Shown: positions 1 to 6,204 of the stretch, piece by piece
Numbering within the stretch: the first letter of the stretch is position 1
Layout: each line of letters opens with the position of its first letter
Origin: CAYLPT01 sp964385645
GTDB lineage: Bacteria; Armatimonadota; Hebobacteria; Hebobacterales; Hebobacteraceae
Direction of reading: 5' to 3'
DNA: 13,093 bases
NCBI GenBank assembly: GCA_964385645.1
Contig: CAYLPT010000215.1
Coordinates: 1 to 13,093, forward strand
Position numbers and translations under genes: made by a program
Notes under the pieces: model-generated
Database searches by the model: none
What the model was told of the DNA's origin: nothing
What the model saw: only the letters and a program-made list of their open reading frames with translations

Positions 1-543
1 AAGCTGGGGGGCCGGGGGCCAGGCCACGGTCGGCGGGTGGCTGAGCTGGCGGCGGCCCTGGGGGCGGCGCTGGAGCTCTCGCCGGCGGAGCTGGAGCGGC
101 TGCGCTATGCCGGCTACCTGCACGACATCGGCAAGGTGGGAGTGCCAGGGCGGCTGCTGGAGGGGGACCGGGAACTCTTCGGCCCCGAGCGCGAGCCCCT
201 GCGCCAGCACCCCGAGCTGGGCGCCCAGATCCTGGCTAGCATCAAGTTCCTGGAGCCCGTCGCCCAGCTGGTGCGCGCCCACCACGAGCGCTGGGACGGC
301 CTGGGCTATCCCGAGGGCCGGCGGGCCGAGGACATCCCCCTGGGAGCCCGCATCCTCGCCGTCGCCAACGCCTACGTCGGCATGACCCAGACCCTCCCCC
401 CCACCCAAGCCCCCTCCCGGCTCCAACAAGCCGCCGGCTCCCGCTTCGACCCCAGGGTGGTGGAGGCGCTTCAGACGTGCCTGAGCGACCTCGGCGCGCT
501 TAGCCCCGAGCCCAGCGGCCGGCCCGAGTACGCGACCGACTAA
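1..543 (+). CDS. HD-GYP domain protein, C-terminal part (5' end outside window)
   Basis: The frame is open to the window edge, so the gene starts upstream. The 180 visible residues are most of an HD-GYP domain, the family that hydrolyses cyclic di-GMP or acts as a signalling scaffold. Visible motifs, numbered from the first codon in the window: GHGRRVAEL (His9, first metal-ligand position), YLHDIGKVGVP (His41-Asp42), His70 in RQHPELG, and HHERWDGLGYP (94-104) with the GYP triplet. Two departures are clear. The usual ADxxDAMT segment reads ANAYVGMT (122-129), so the conserved Asp is Asn123. The RPYR-type segment that normally follows is shortened and replaced by a Pro-rich stretch (TLPPTQAPS). 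The tail FDPRVVEAL is typical. Metal binding may therefore be altered and catalysis is uncertain. Any N-terminal sensor or receiver domain lies outside the window. The gene ends 10 bases from a convergent gene. Confidence 0.88.
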   Translation, partial: KLGGRGPGHGRRVAELAAALGAALELSPAELERLRYAGYLHDIGKVGVPGRLLEGDRELFGPEREPLRQHPELGAQILASIKFLEPVAQLVRAHHERWDGLGYPEGRRAEDIPLGARILAVANAYVGMTQTLPPTQAPSRLQQAAGSRFDPRVVEALQTCLSDLGALSPEPSGRPEYATD

Positions 544-565
544 GCGGCCGAGCTCACCGGGCCGC
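544..565. terminator. Possible bidirectional hairpin between convergent genes
   Basis: GCGGCC (544-549) and GGCCGC (560-565) form a perfect 6-bp inverted repeat with a 10-base loop. It lies exactly at the junction of the HD-GYP gene (ends 543) and the opposing membrane-protein gene (stop codon at 554-556). The position suits a shared terminator. There is no T-run on either side, and short GC palindromes are common at this base composition, so this is only a candidate. Confidence 0.28.
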
Positions 566-1081
566 GTCCCTGAAGAGCTCGCCAGAGAAGTACCTCTGCA
601 GAAACTCCTCGTTGGCCGCCGACCAAGCTCTCTGGGCGATGGCGTACGGCATCAGGATGGCCAGGCCGAGGAGGGCCCCGACCATGAGCGTGCGCCGGGC
701 ACGGGCACGGACGGCCTCAACGACGACGTAGACGCCGGCCAGCACCATGAGGATGTGGCCGGCCTGGGCGAACGCGGTCACCGGCGTCCAGCCGGAGACG
801 ATGAGCCCGTTGATCCCGCCCCAGAAGAGCAGCACCGCGGACGCCGCCATGACTGTGCGCGCGCGGGCCGCGAAGCCTACCACGAACAGGAACGCGATGG
901 GCGCGCATGTGTTGATCATGAGCCACGTCAGGACCCCAACGCGGAGCTGCGCCAGGAAGAACAGCATGGACACGAGCGCCACAAGCCCGTTGAGGATAGC
1001 CAGGGTCCATCCCAGGCGGGTGCGCGCCGGCCGGGCGGGCGCCGGGCCTCCGGCGACCTGCTGCGGAACTCCTGCGGCCAT
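554..1081 (-). CDS. Small multi-pass membrane protein of unknown function
   Basis: A 175-residue protein that I do not recognise. After an Ala/Pro/Arg-rich cytoplasmic-type N-terminus (1-22) there are about five hydrophobic segments, roughly 25-46, 50-72, 76-96, 103-123 and 131-150, and then a polar tail (NEEFLQRYFSGELF). Arg-rich loops (AARART at 71-76, RARARR at 125-130) would by the positive-inside rule face the cytoplasm. The start is supported by AGGAGG (complement of 1087-1092) five bases before the ATG, and by a sigma-70-like promoter upstream. No catalytic motif is visible. It stands alone: convergent with the HD-GYP gene and divergent from the ribokinase gene, so the context gives no clear role. 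An integral inner-membrane protein is all that can be said. Confidence 0.75.
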   Translation of the reverse strand: MAAGVPQQVAGGPAPARPARTRLGWTLAILNGLVALVSMLFFLAQLRVGVLTWLMINTCAPIAFLFVVGFAARARTVMAASAVLLFWGGINGLIVSGWTPVTAFAQAGHILMVLAGVYVVVEAVRARARRTLMVGALLGLAILMPYAIAQRAWSAANEEFLQRYFSGELFRDAAR

Positions 1082-1113
1082 GGCGGCCTCCTGCAGGCAT
1101 GATGGTGGGTCGT

Positions 1114-1142
1114 ATGGTAGCGCCCGGAGGACCGCAGGTCAA
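1114..1142 (-). promoter_or_regulatory. Sigma-70-like promoter for the membrane-protein gene
   Basis: On the minus strand, TTGACC (complement of 1137-1142; 5 of 6 matches to the -35 consensus) is followed after exactly 17 bases by TACCAT (complement of 1114-1119; 4 of 6 matches to the -10 consensus). It lies just upstream of the AGGAGG and ATG of the 554-1081 gene, giving a leader of roughly 25 bases. No comparable promoter was found for the divergent ribokinase gene in the rest of the 147-base gap. Confidence 0.55.
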
Positions 1143-1228
1143 CCCGCTCAGCCGCCGAGGAGAGCCGACGCGGCCGGTGGTAGGGGCGCGCGGCGGTCTG
1201 CCGAATCCTGTGCGTCGGAGGTGAGCGC

Positions 1229-2158
1229 ATGCCGCGGGTACTCGTGGTCGGCAGCATCAACATGGACCTCATCATGCAGTGCGAGCGCGCGCCTCGCGCT
1301 GGCGAGACCGTATCCGGCGGCGTGTTCCACACTGCGCACGGCGGCAAAGGCGCCAACCAGGCTGTCGCCTGCGCGCGGCTCGGCGCGCGCACGGTCATGG
1401 TTGGCCGCGTCGGCGGCGACGAGTTCGGGCCCCGCCTGCGTGGGGCGCTTGAGGCGGAGGGCATCGGAGTGGCCCCGGTGCGCGTCGACCAGGGGACGGC
1501 GAGCGGAGTGGCGGTCATCCTGCTGGAGCGATCCGGCGCCAACCGTATCGTGGTCGCCGGGGGCGCGAACCATCGCCTCGGGGATGAGGATGTCGCGGCC
1601 GCGGCCGCGCTGCTCGACTCCACTGACGTGGTGCTCATGTCGCTCGAGATCCCCCTGGAGGTAGCAGTCCGGGTCGCGGCTGCGTGCCGGGAGCGCGGCG
1701 TCCGCTGCGTCCTCGACGCCGGGCCAGCCTCGCCGGAGGTGGCGCAGGTGGGCCTCCCCAGGCTGGTGGACGTGATCTCGCCCAACGAGACGGAGGCGGA
1801 GGCGCTCACCGGCGTGCCGGTGGCGGGCGCTGATGGCGCCCGGTCGGCGGCGGCGCGGCTGCGCGCGGTGGGGGCTCGCGAGGTGGTGATCAAGCTCGGG
1901 GCCGGGGGCGCGTACTGGGCCGGGGAGGAGGGCGAAGGTCACCTGCCGGCCTTCGCCATCAAGCCTGTAGACACCACCGCAGCAGGGGACGCCTTCAGCG
2001 CCTGCCTCGCGGTGAGTCTGGCGGCCGGGCTGCCGATACGGGAGGCCGTGCGGCGGGCGAACGCGGCCGGGGCGCTCGCCTGCCTCACCCTCGGCGCGCA
2101 GCCTTCCATGCCGACACGCGCCGCGCTGGAGGCGTTTCTCCAAGAGCGCGACGCGTGA
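1229..2158 (+). CDS. rbsK: Ribokinase (PfkB carbohydrate kinase family)
   Basis: A 309-residue cytoplasmic sugar kinase of the usual ribokinase length. It would transfer phosphate from ATP to O5 of D-ribose, giving ribose 5-phosphate for the pentose phosphate pathway and nucleotide synthesis. It opens with VLVVGSINMDL (substrate-contact Asp13), has the ribokinase signature GGKGANQAVA (38-47), the NETEAEALTG motif (186-195), and the C-terminal DTTAAGDAF, with Asp254 as catalytic base and TAAGD forming the anion hole. GGAGGTGA at 1217-1224, four bases before the ATG, fixes the start. No rbsD, ABC transporter or LacI-type regulator is visible beside it. PfkB kinases for other pentoses or deoxyribose look similar, so the substrate is likely but not proven. 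The gene converges with glnA, leaving 18 bases between them. Confidence 0.9.
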   Translation: MPRVLVVGSINMDLIMQCERAPRAGETVSGGVFHTAHGGKGANQAVACARLGARTVMVGRVGGDEFGPRLRGALEAEGIGVAPVRVDQGTASGVAVILLERSGANRIVVAGGANHRLGDEDVAAAAALLDSTDVVLMSLEIPLEVAVRVAAACRERGVRCVLDAGPASPEVAQVGLPRLVDVISPNETEAEALTGVPVAGADGARSAAARLRAVGAREVVIKLGAGGAYWAGEEGEGHLPAFAIKPVDTTAAGDAFSACLAVSLAAGLPIREAVRRANAAGALACLTLGAQPSMPTRAALEAFLQERDA

Positions 2159-2176
2159 GACAGGCCCAGCTGGCAA

Positions 2177-3517
2177 CTAGAGGATCGGCAGGTATCGCTC
2201 CAACTCGTACTCGGTCACCTGCGAGCGGTAGGTGTGCCACTCGATCTTCTTGTTCTCGATGAACTTGTCGAAGACGTGATCGCCCAGCGCGCGTCGCAGC
2301 AGGTCGCTCGACTCCGCCACCTCGATCGCCTCCCACAGGTCGCCCGGGAGCTGCTCGATTCCCAGCTCGGCGCGCTCCGCCTGCGTCATCTCGTATACGT
2401 TGCGCTCGACCGGCGGCGGGCACTCGTACTCCCCCTCGACGCCGGCCAGCCCTGCCTCCAGCATGACCGCGAAGGCGAGGTACGGGTTGCACGCGGGGTC
2501 GGGGGCGCGGTACTCGATCCGCGTCGCCTGCTCCTTGCCCGGCTTGTAGGTGGGCACGCGGATGAGATCCGAGCGGTTGCGCCTGGCCCAGGAGAGGTAG
2601 ATCGGCGCCTCGTAGCCGGGCACCAGGCGCTTGTAGCTGTTCACCCACTGGTTGGTCACTAGCGTGATCTCGCGGCCGTGCCGCAGCAACCCCGCGATGA
2701 ACCGCAGCGCCACATCGGACAGGTGCCCCGATCGGCCGGCGTCGAAGAACGCGTTCTTGTCGCCCCGGAACAGCGACTGGTGGGTGTGCATGCCGCTCCC
2801 GTTCTCGCCGAAGAGGGGCTTGGGCATGAAAGTCGCGTAGCAGTTGTTCTTGAGCGCGATCTCCTTGACCACCAGCCGATAGGTCATCGCGTTGTCGGCC
2901 ATGGTCAGGGCGTCGGTGTAGCGCAGGTCAATCTCGTGCTGACTCGGGGCCACCTCGTGGTGGCTGTACTCGACGCCGATGCCCATCTGCTCCAGGGTCA
3001 GCACCGTGTCCCGGCGCAGGTCGCTGGCGATGTCGAGCGGGGTGAGGTCGAAGTAGCCGCCCCGGTCCAGCGTCTGGGGCCGGCCGTTCGCCTCCTTGAA
3101 GTAGAAGTACTCGAGCTCCGGCCCGACGTAGTAGGTGAAGCCGAGGTCGGCGGCGTGGGAGAGCGCTCGCTTGAGGACATAGCGGGGATCGCCGACATAG
3201 GGGCTCCCATCCGGCTGCAGGATGTCGCAGAACATCCGCGCCACCGCCCCACCCTCCTTGGGCCGCCAGGGGAGCACGACGAAGGTGCTGGGGTCAGGCA
3301 TCGCGATCATGTCGCTCTCGTCAATGCGCGCGAAGCCCTGGATGGACGAGCCGTCGAAGCCCTGGCCCTCGTGCAGCGACAGCTCCAGCTCCTCGACGGT
3401 GATGGCGAAGCTCTTCAGGAAGCCCAGGATGTCGGTGAACCAGAAGCGGATGAACTTGACGTCGTGCTCCCTCGCCCGGTTCACCACATACTCGATCTGC
3501 TCCTCGCGGTCGGCCAT
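2177..3517 (-). CDS. glnA: Glutamine synthetase, type I (alpha-like)
   Basis: ATP-dependent ligation of ammonium to glutamate; forms a dodecamer in the cytoplasm. The preferred ATG at 3517 gives 446 residues. It has AAGGAG (complement of 3525-3530) seven bases upstream and begins MADREEQIEYVV, as family members do; an in-frame ATG 16 codons earlier (3565) would add an atypical tail. Visible elements: FDGSSIQGFARIDESD (54-69, the loop over the neighbouring active site), PELEYF (metal ligands Glu134, Glu136), HHEVAPSQHEID (Glu188, Glu195), GSGMHTH (His244), NSYKRLVPGYEAP (Glu303, the flap glutamate), and RIEYRAPD (Glu335). The protein lacks the roughly 25-residue insertion of the adenylylated beta type, and NVYEMTQAER replaces the enteric NLYDLPP site, so adenylylation is unlikely. 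The motif TNQWVNSYKRL recalls actinobacterial GlnA2-type enzymes. It is the last gene of a six-gene run, just after a GlnR-like regulator. Confidence 0.95.
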   Translation of the reverse strand: MADREEQIEYVVNRAREHDVKFIRFWFTDILGFLKSFAITVEELELSLHEGQGFDGSSIQGFARIDESDMIAMPDPSTFVVLPWRPKEGGAVARMFCDILQPDGSPYVGDPRYVLKRALSHAADLGFTYYVGPELEYFYFKEANGRPQTLDRGGYFDLTPLDIASDLRRDTVLTLEQMGIGVEYSHHEVAPSQHEIDLRYTDALTMADNAMTYRLVVKEIALKNNCYATFMPKPLFGENGSGMHTHQSLFRGDKNAFFDAGRSGHLSDVALRFIAGLLRHGREITLVTNQWVNSYKRLVPGYEAPIYLSWARRNRSDLIRVPTYKPGKEQATRIEYRAPDPACNPYLAFAVMLEAGLAGVEGEYECPPPVERNVYEMTQAERAELGIEQLPGDLWEAIEVAESSDLLRRALGDHVFDKFIENKKIEWHTYRSQVTEYELERYLPIL

Positions 3518-3524
3518 GGCGGCG

Positions 3525-3530
3525 CTCCTT
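3525..3530 (-). promoter_or_regulatory. Ribosome binding site that decides the glnA start
   Basis: AAGGAG on the minus strand, seven bases before the ATG at 3517. The longer in-frame start at 3565 has no comparable site at the right distance and would place the intergenic sequence inside the gene, so the shorter protein is preferred. Confidence 0.75.
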
Positions 3531-3565
3531 GTCAGGCGGTTACGGAGGAAGGGTACCACCGCCAT

Positions 3566-3581
3566 GTTTCCGGCGTGTTTC
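3566..3581 (-). promoter_or_regulatory. GAAAC-n6-GAAAC direct repeat, candidate nitrogen-regulator operator upstream of glnA
   Basis: In the 87-base gap between the GlnR-like gene and glnA, the minus strand carries GAAAC (complement of 3577-3581), six bases, then GAAAC again (complement of 3566-3570). The 11-base period is one helical turn, the arrangement used by OmpR-family tandem sites. The published actinobacterial GlnR box is gTnAc-n6-GaAAc, so the second half matches well, but the first half is GAAAC rather than GTNAC. A GTAAC (complement of 3539-3543) lies closer to glnA but out of 11-base register. This could be an internal operator or promoter region for glnA; no clear -10 hexamer was seen. 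Confidence 0.35.
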
Positions 3582-3604
3582 GGCGAGGCAAGAAGTGCGC
3601 GCGC

Positions 3605-4285
3605 CTACTTCGGAGGGGCGAGGCGGTAGCCGATGCCGCGGACGGTCTGGAGCAGGTTGCCCGCGGCCTCGGTCTTGGCGCGGAGCCGGCGGATGTGCAC
3701 ATCTACGGTCCGGGTGCCGCCGAAGTAGCCGGCCCCCCAGACGCGGTCGAGCAGCTCCGAGCGCGTGAACACGCGCCCGGGGTGGCGGGCCAGGAACACG
3801 AGCAGCTCATACTCCCGCAGCGTCAGCTCGACCGGCGCGCCGGCCACGCTCACCTGGTAGTTCGCCTGGTTGATGACCAGGGGGCCTGCCCGGATGACCT
3901 GGTCCGAGGCGCCGCCCTCGCTGCGCCAGCGCAGCAGGCGCAGGCGCAGCAGCAGCTCGGGCAGCCGGTACGGCGCCAAGAGCAGGTCGTCGAAGCCCAG
4001 GGTGAGGTCGAGCCGGGACGCCTCGTGCTCGGGGGCCACCGCGAGCTGCGGCGCCCGGCGCAGCGCCGGACACACGCGCGCCCACTGGCACACCCGCGCT
4101 GCGTCCAGCCCCAGCTCCCTCAGGTCAACCACCACCACTGGCGGCCGCGGGCCCTCCCACTCCAAGGGGTCCCGCGGCCACGCGACCAGCGTCGGCCGGT
4201 AGCCGAGGCGCTCCAGGTCTCTGAGCAGGCTGGTGGTGGGCTCTCGGTCCGCGCCGATGACGACGACCGAGGGCGCCCCGTCCAT
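3605..4285 (-). CDS. GlnR-like orphan response regulator (OmpR/PhoB winged helix)
   Basis: A 226-residue DNA-binding regulator. The C-terminal OmpR-type winged helix (about 130-226) contains LTLREYELLVFLARHPGRVF, the recognition-helix segment YFGGTRTVDVHIRRLRAK (187-204) and the wing TVRGIGYRL. The segment FGGTRTVDVH is what I recall of actinobacterial GlnR, the orphan nitrogen regulator of glnA. The N-terminal receiver (about 5-120) is degenerate: Asp13 and Asp54 (VVVVDLRELG) remain, but the conserved Lys is missing (LLLAPYRLPE, Ala104 region) and the usual Thr/Ser position reads AVAPE. That suggests control without classical phosphorylation, as described for GlnR. No histidine kinase lies nearby. 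The start has GGAG six bases upstream; the gene begins 12 bases after fba and is followed by glnA, which strengthens a nitrogen role. A generic OmpR-family regulator is the alternative. Confidence 0.85.
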   Translation of the reverse strand: MDGAPSVVVIGADREPTTSLLRDLERLGYRPTLVAWPRDPLEWEGPRPPVVVVDLRELGLDAARVCQWARVCPALRRAPQLAVAPEHEASRLDLTLGFDDLLLAPYRLPELLLRLRLLRWRSEGGASDQVIRAGPLVINQANYQVSVAGAPVELTLREYELLVFLARHPGRVFTRSELLDRVWGAGYFGGTRTVDVHIRRLRAKTEAAGNLLQTVRGIGYRLAPPK

Positions 4286-4297
4286 GCTCGGCTCCGC

Positions 4298-5197
4298 TCA
4301 GGCCTTGCCGACCGAGCCGAACACGCGCATGCGGTCCATGATGGCCTCCCGCATCGCCTCCCGCGCCGGGGCCAGCACCTTCCGGATGTCGTACTTGCGC
4401 ACCCCGCCGGAGGCGTCCACCTCGGCGAAGTCCTTCTCCACCGCGTGCACCTGCTCGATCACCGCGTCGTAGAAGGCCACCCGGATCTGGGTGTCTATGT
4501 TGATCTTGCCGATGCCCAGGGGGATCGCCTTCTTCACATCCGCGTCCGGCACCCCGGTGCCCCCGTGCATGACCAGCGGGATGGAGACCTTCTTTCCGAT
4601 CTTCTGCAGGCGGTCGTGCGCAATGTAGGGGGTGCCCTTGTAGAGCCCGTGTGTGGTGCCGATGGCCACCGCCAGCATGTCCACGCCTGTGTCCCCCACA
4701 AAGCGCGCCGCCTCGTCGGGATCGGTCAGGTTGTCGCCGCCCTCCGCCTCGCCCGCCACCTGCCCGAGCCGACCGATCTCCGCCTCCACGCTCACGCCCA
4801 CCGCGTGCGCCGCCTCCACCACTCGGCGCGTCACCTCCACGTTCTCCTCATAGGTGCGCGGGGTCTTGCCGTCCTCCTGGAGGGAGCCGTCTATCATCAG
4901 CGAGCTCACCCCGAGGCGGAGGAACTGCATACAGACCGCGAAGCCCCGCCCGTGGTCGAGGTGGATGGCGAAGGGCACGTTCGTCTTCTCCCCCCGCGCC
5001 CGGATCAGCGCGAACAGCTCCTCCGGCTCCGTGTACTTCAGCGTAGTCTGCGTGATCTGGATGATGAACGGCGAGCGCGTCTCCTCCGCCGCGGCGAAGA
5101 TCGCCTGCGCGCTCTCCATGTTCACCGCGTTGAACGCCCCCACCGCGTACCCCTCCGCCCGGGCCCGCGTGGTCAACTCCTTGGACGGCACCAGCAT
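4298..5197 (-). CDS. fba: Class II fructose-bisphosphate aldolase
   Basis: A 299-residue zinc aldolase that reversibly cleaves fructose 1,6-bisphosphate to glyceraldehyde 3-phosphate and dihydroxyacetone phosphate. Motifs: GAFNAVNMES (20-29), HLDHG (79-83; Asp81 catalytic, His82 zinc ligand), SLMIDGS (99-105), SVEAEIGRLG (136-145), AIGTTHGLYKG (His183 zinc ligand), VMHGGTGVP (His211 zinc ligand) and KINIDTQIR (231-239, phosphate contact). After IDGS there is a few-residue extension, LQEDGKTPRTYEENV, where many bacterial enzymes have only LPFEENI; a similar DGKTP segment occurs in Calvin-cycle-type aldolases. The ATG is preceded by AAAGGAG at seven bases. It lies 27 bases after pfkA, the enzyme that makes its substrate, and 12 bases before the GlnR-like gene. 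Tagatose-bisphosphate aldolases are close relatives, but the pfkA neighbour favours fructose bisphosphate. Confidence 0.93.
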   Translation of the reverse strand: MLVPSKELTTRARAEGYAVGAFNAVNMESAQAIFAAAEETRSPFIIQITQTTLKYTEPEELFALIRARGEKTNVPFAIHLDHGRGFAVCMQFLRLGVSSLMIDGSLQEDGKTPRTYEENVEVTRRVVEAAHAVGVSVEAEIGRLGQVAGEAEGGDNLTDPDEAARFVGDTGVDMLAVAIGTTHGLYKGTPYIAHDRLQKIGKKVSIPLVMHGGTGVPDADVKKAIPLGIGKINIDTQIRVAFYDAVIEQVHAVEKDFAEVDASGGVRKYDIRKVLAPAREAMREAIMDRMRVFGSVGKA

Positions 5198-5224
5198 CTC
5201 TGATCTCCTTTCCTTGCGACCGCT

Positions 5225-6193
5225 CTATCGCGCCAGGATCCCGGCCAGCTCATACAGCCCCCGGTCCAGCTCCTTCCTCCTTCCCCACGTCTCCGGCAGC
5301 GGGGTGAGCGCCACCCGATCGGCCGCTATCCCCGCCATCTTGTCGCTCGCCCCCTCCAGCAGCGCCTCCACCGCCGCCGCGCCCAGCCGGCTCGCCAGCA
5401 GCCGATCGCGCGCCGTCGGCCGGCCCCCCCGCAGGATGTGACCCAGCACCGTCACGCGGCACTCGACGTCCCCGTAGCTTTGCACCTTGCGCGCGATCTC
5501 AAACGCCCCGCCCTGCTCGTCGCCCTCCGCCACCACAGCGATGAAGCTCCTCTTGCCCCGGGCGATCCCGGCCGCGATCGTCTCCCAGATCCGCCTCGGG
5601 CTCGTCTCGATCTCGGGCACCAGGATGATCTCCGCCCCATCCGCCATCCCCACTGCCAGCGCGATGAACCCCGCCTGCCTCCCCATCACCTCCACGAAGA
5701 ACACCCGGTCGTGGCTCGTGGCAGTATCCCGCAGCCGGTCCACCGCCTCCAGCGCGGTGTTCACCGCGGTGTCGAAGCCGATGGTCGCGTCCGTGCCCCA
5801 GACGTCGTTGTCAATCGTGCCCGGCACGCCGATCACCGCCACGCCGTGCTCCTCCGCCAGCCGATGCGCGCCCCGGAAGGTCCCGTCCCCGCCGATGGCC
5901 ACGAGCCCCTCGATCCCCGCCTCCCTCAGCACCGCAGCTGCCCGCGCCCGGCCCGCCTCGTGGTAGAACTCCGCGCAGCGCGCGGTCTTGAGCACCGTGC
6001 CCCCCAACTGCACGATCCCCGAGACCGACTGCGCGTCCAACTCCTCCACCTCGCCGGCCAGCATGCCCTCATAGCCGCGGCGGATGCCCACCACCCGGCA
6101 GCCCCGGGAGATGGCGTAGCGCACCACTGCGCGCAGGCACGCGTTCATGCCGGGGGCATCGCCCCCACTGGTGAAGACCCCGATGGTGGTCAT
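5225..6193 (-). CDS. pfkA: ATP-dependent 6-phosphofructokinase
   Basis: Phosphorylates fructose 6-phosphate to fructose 1,6-bisphosphate, the committed step of glycolysis. The 322-residue length and motif spacing match E. coli PfkA closely: TSGGDAPGMNA (8-18), AIGGDGTFRGA (99-109) with Gly104, the residue that marks ATP rather than pyrophosphate use, GVPGTIDND (122-130; catalytic Asp128), EVMGRQAGFIAL (168-179), and LGHILRGGRPTARDR (250-264). The ATG at 6193 is chosen because MTTIGVFTSGGDAPG is the standard N-terminus; the frame stays open upstream but that part is the upstream gene read out of frame. No good Shine-Dalgarno sequence precedes it. The upstream gene stops only 11 bases earlier, so translation is probably coupled. 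It is followed by fba, its pathway successor. Confidence 0.95.
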   Translation of the reverse strand: MTTIGVFTSGGDAPGMNACLRAVVRYAISRGCRVVGIRRGYEGMLAGEVEELDAQSVSGIVQLGGTVLKTARCAEFYHEAGRARAAAVLREAGIEGLVAIGGDGTFRGAHRLAEEHGVAVIGVPGTIDNDVWGTDATIGFDTAVNTALEAVDRLRDTATSHDRVFFVEVMGRQAGFIALAVGMADGAEIILVPEIETSPRRIWETIAAGIARGKRSFIAVVAEGDEQGGAFEIARKVQSYGDVECRVTVLGHILRGGRPTARDRLLASRLGAAAVEALLEGASDKMAGIAADRVALTPLPETWGRRKELDRGLYELAGILAR

Positions 6194-6204
6194 GCGAGCA
6201 CGCG

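Noticed and set aside
1148..2176. Minus-strand frames opposite the ribokinase gene
   Set aside because: They lie over a fully supported ribokinase and have shadow-like composition.
3518..3565. 16-codon N-terminal extension of glutamine synthetase
   Set aside because: It lacks a good ribosome binding site, is not seen in family N-termini, and the start at 3517 has AAGGAG at seven bases.
2678..5203. An 841-codon open frame on the plus strand, opposite glnA, the GlnR-like gene and fba
   Set aside because: It runs antisense to three well-supported genes with clear motifs; its translation is low-complexity (Arg, His, Leu, Val-rich) with no domain. Long antisense frames are expected at this GC content.
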